Assembly: GCA_947483345.1 (NCBI GenBank)
Contig: CANKNL010000132.1
Location: 1-8,117, forward strand
From: Chitinophagaceae bacterium
GTDB taxonomy: Bacteria; Bacteroidota; Bacteroidia; Chitinophagales; Chitinophagaceae
Direction: 5' to 3'
DNA length: 8,117 nucleotides
The notes below the pieces were generated by a model. The model was not told where the DNA came from, made no database searches, and was given only the letters and a program-made list of their open reading frames with translations. Below, piece after piece: positions 7,376 through 8,117 of this stretch. The position numbers and the translations under genes are program-made. Position 1 is the stretch's first letter. Each line of letters begins with the position of its first letter.

Positions 7376-7407
7376 CAAAAATACATCCAATAGGTTGTAA
7401 ATTCGAA
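7376..7407 (-). promoter_or_regulatory. Probable promoter of mqnC
   Basis: On the minus strand TATTTTTG (7383-7376) matches the Bacteroidota -7 consensus TAnnTTTG exactly. Twenty bases upstream is TTCG (7407-7404), one base away from the TTTG form of the -33 element. The expected transcription start is near 7369, about 20 nt before the mqnC ATG. The -33 element sits within the 8-bp palindrome ATTCGAAT (7401-7408), shared with the divergent protease gene. Confidence 0.5.
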
Positions 7408-7417
7408 TGAACATACA

Positions 7418-8117
7418 ATGAGAAAAATTTATTTGACTATATTATTTTTATTTTCACTTGTAAATCTGCACGCCCAGGAAATATTACCGCAAAAAGAAGC
7501 CAAATTAATAACCCGTTTCCCGTTTAAACAATTCAGCGGGGGAGTGATGGTATTACAAGCGCTTTTCGGTGATTTGAAAGACACACTGAATTTTATTTTA
7601 GATACCGGAAGTGGAGGCATTTCGCTTGACTCAAGTACCTGTGCCGAGTTTAATATTGCCCTAAAACCAAGTGACACCAGTATTACCGGCATTGGGGGTA
7701 TCCGTAAGGTTTCTTTTGCTTTTGATAAAAGTCTCAGCCTGCCCGGACTTAAAATAGATCACCTTAACTTTCATGTAAATAATTATGAGGTACTGAGCAG
7801 TGTGTATGGTGAAAAAGTGGATGGCATAATCGGCTATAGTTTTTTTAGCCGTTATATTGTTAAAATTGATTTCGACAGCAGTATGATTGACGTGTATAGT
7901 CCCGGTAAATTCGACTATCCAAAATCAGGCACTATGCTGCACCCTGCCTTTACCAACCTGCCTATTCAATGGCTTAACATTAAGGATAAAAATAAACTTG
8001 GCTTTAATTTTTACCTGGATACCGGCGCCGGGCTTTGTTTATTAATGAGTGAAAAATTTGCGCTTGACAGTGGCATTCTTTTAAGCCGAAGAAAGCCTGT
8101 TGTTACACAGGCAGAAG
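7418..8117 (+). CDS. Retropepsin-like aspartyl protease, exported, truncated by window end
   Basis: The frame is open from the ATG at 7418 to the last base, giving 233 complete codons without a stop. The protein begins with a signal peptide (M-R-K, hydrophobic residues 4-16, probable cleavage after L-H-A at residue 19). Two D-T-G catalytic motifs are visible, L-D-T-G-S-G at 61-66 and L-D-T-G-A-G at 200-205, with a D-G-I-I-G-Y flap/psi-loop motif at 135-140 after the first. Two tandem retropepsin-like halves are typical of Bacteroidota aspartyl proteases, which commonly continue into a C-terminal PDZ domain; that part, if present, is beyond the window. Substrate is unknown; location should be periplasmic or cell-surface. 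The gene is divergent from mqnC with a 68-nt spacer and lacks a Shine-Dalgarno. A one-mismatch -7 box TAAATTCG lies at 7398-7405 but would leave a very short leader and has no matching -33 box. Confidence 0.88.
   Translation, partial: MRKIYLTILFLFSLVNLHAQEILPQKEAKLITRFPFKQFSGGVMVLQALFGDLKDTLNFILDTGSGGISLDSSTCAEFNIALKPSDTSITGIGGIRKVSFAFDKSLSLPGLKIDHLNFHVNNYEVLSSVYGEKVDGIIGYSFFSRYIVKIDFDSSMIDVYSPGKFDYPKSGTMLHPAFTNLPIQWLNIKDKNKLGFNFYLDTGAGLCLLMSEKFALDSGILLSRRKPVVTQAE

Noticed and set aside
7429..7692. An 87-codon minus-strand frame near the window end
   Set aside because: It lies wholly opposite the aspartyl protease frame, which has a signal peptide and the first D-T-G motif; the minus frame has no recognisable features.

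Overview
The window looks like a chromosomal segment of a Bacteroidota bacterium, most likely of the Chitinophaga/Sphingobacteria side. The evidence is AT-rich DNA, start codons without Shine-Dalgarno sequences, two promoter candidates of the Bacteroidota type (TTG-like box, 20-bp spacer, TAnnTTTG box), signal peptides ending in A-Q, and protein families typical of that phylum. The lineage below phylum is inference. No RNA gene, CRISPR array, insertion sequence or phage module was recognised.

Layout. Positions 1-633 contain no convincing gene but hold a perfect 10-bp inverted repeat (468-500). A small basic orphan protein follows on the + strand (634-1041); it contains a weak ungapped internal duplication. 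It converges, with a 4-nt gap, on a long minus-strand pair: a vanadium-dependent haloperoxidase-type PAP2 enzyme (5762-4404) followed with a 17-nt overlap by a 1124-residue FG-GAP/VCBS protein with a central ASPIC/UnbV domain (4420-1046). This pair has its own well-formed promoter (5793-5823), which overlaps an imperfect palindrome. Just upstream of it is a probable terminator (about 5829-5852) for the next unit.

That next unit, also on the minus strand, is mqnC (7349-6225), a radical SAM enzyme of the futalosine menaquinone pathway, followed 32 nt later by a three-helix DUF3817 membrane protein (6192-5866). A 68-nt divergent intergenic region carries the likely mqnC promoter and separates it from a + strand, signal-peptide-bearing, retropepsin-like aspartyl protease that runs off the window end (7418-8117).

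How the genes work together. mqnC and the DUF3817 gene appear to be one transcript, pointing to a respiratory-quinone context. The haloperoxidase and the propeller protein appear to be a translationally linked two-gene unit whose products are both exported, so they probably act together outside the cytoplasm; their substrate is unknown. The most unusual elements are this exported pair with its palindromic promoter, the seven + ASPIC + seven motif layout of the large protein, and the internally duplicated orphan. None is proven to be a new system from sequence alone.
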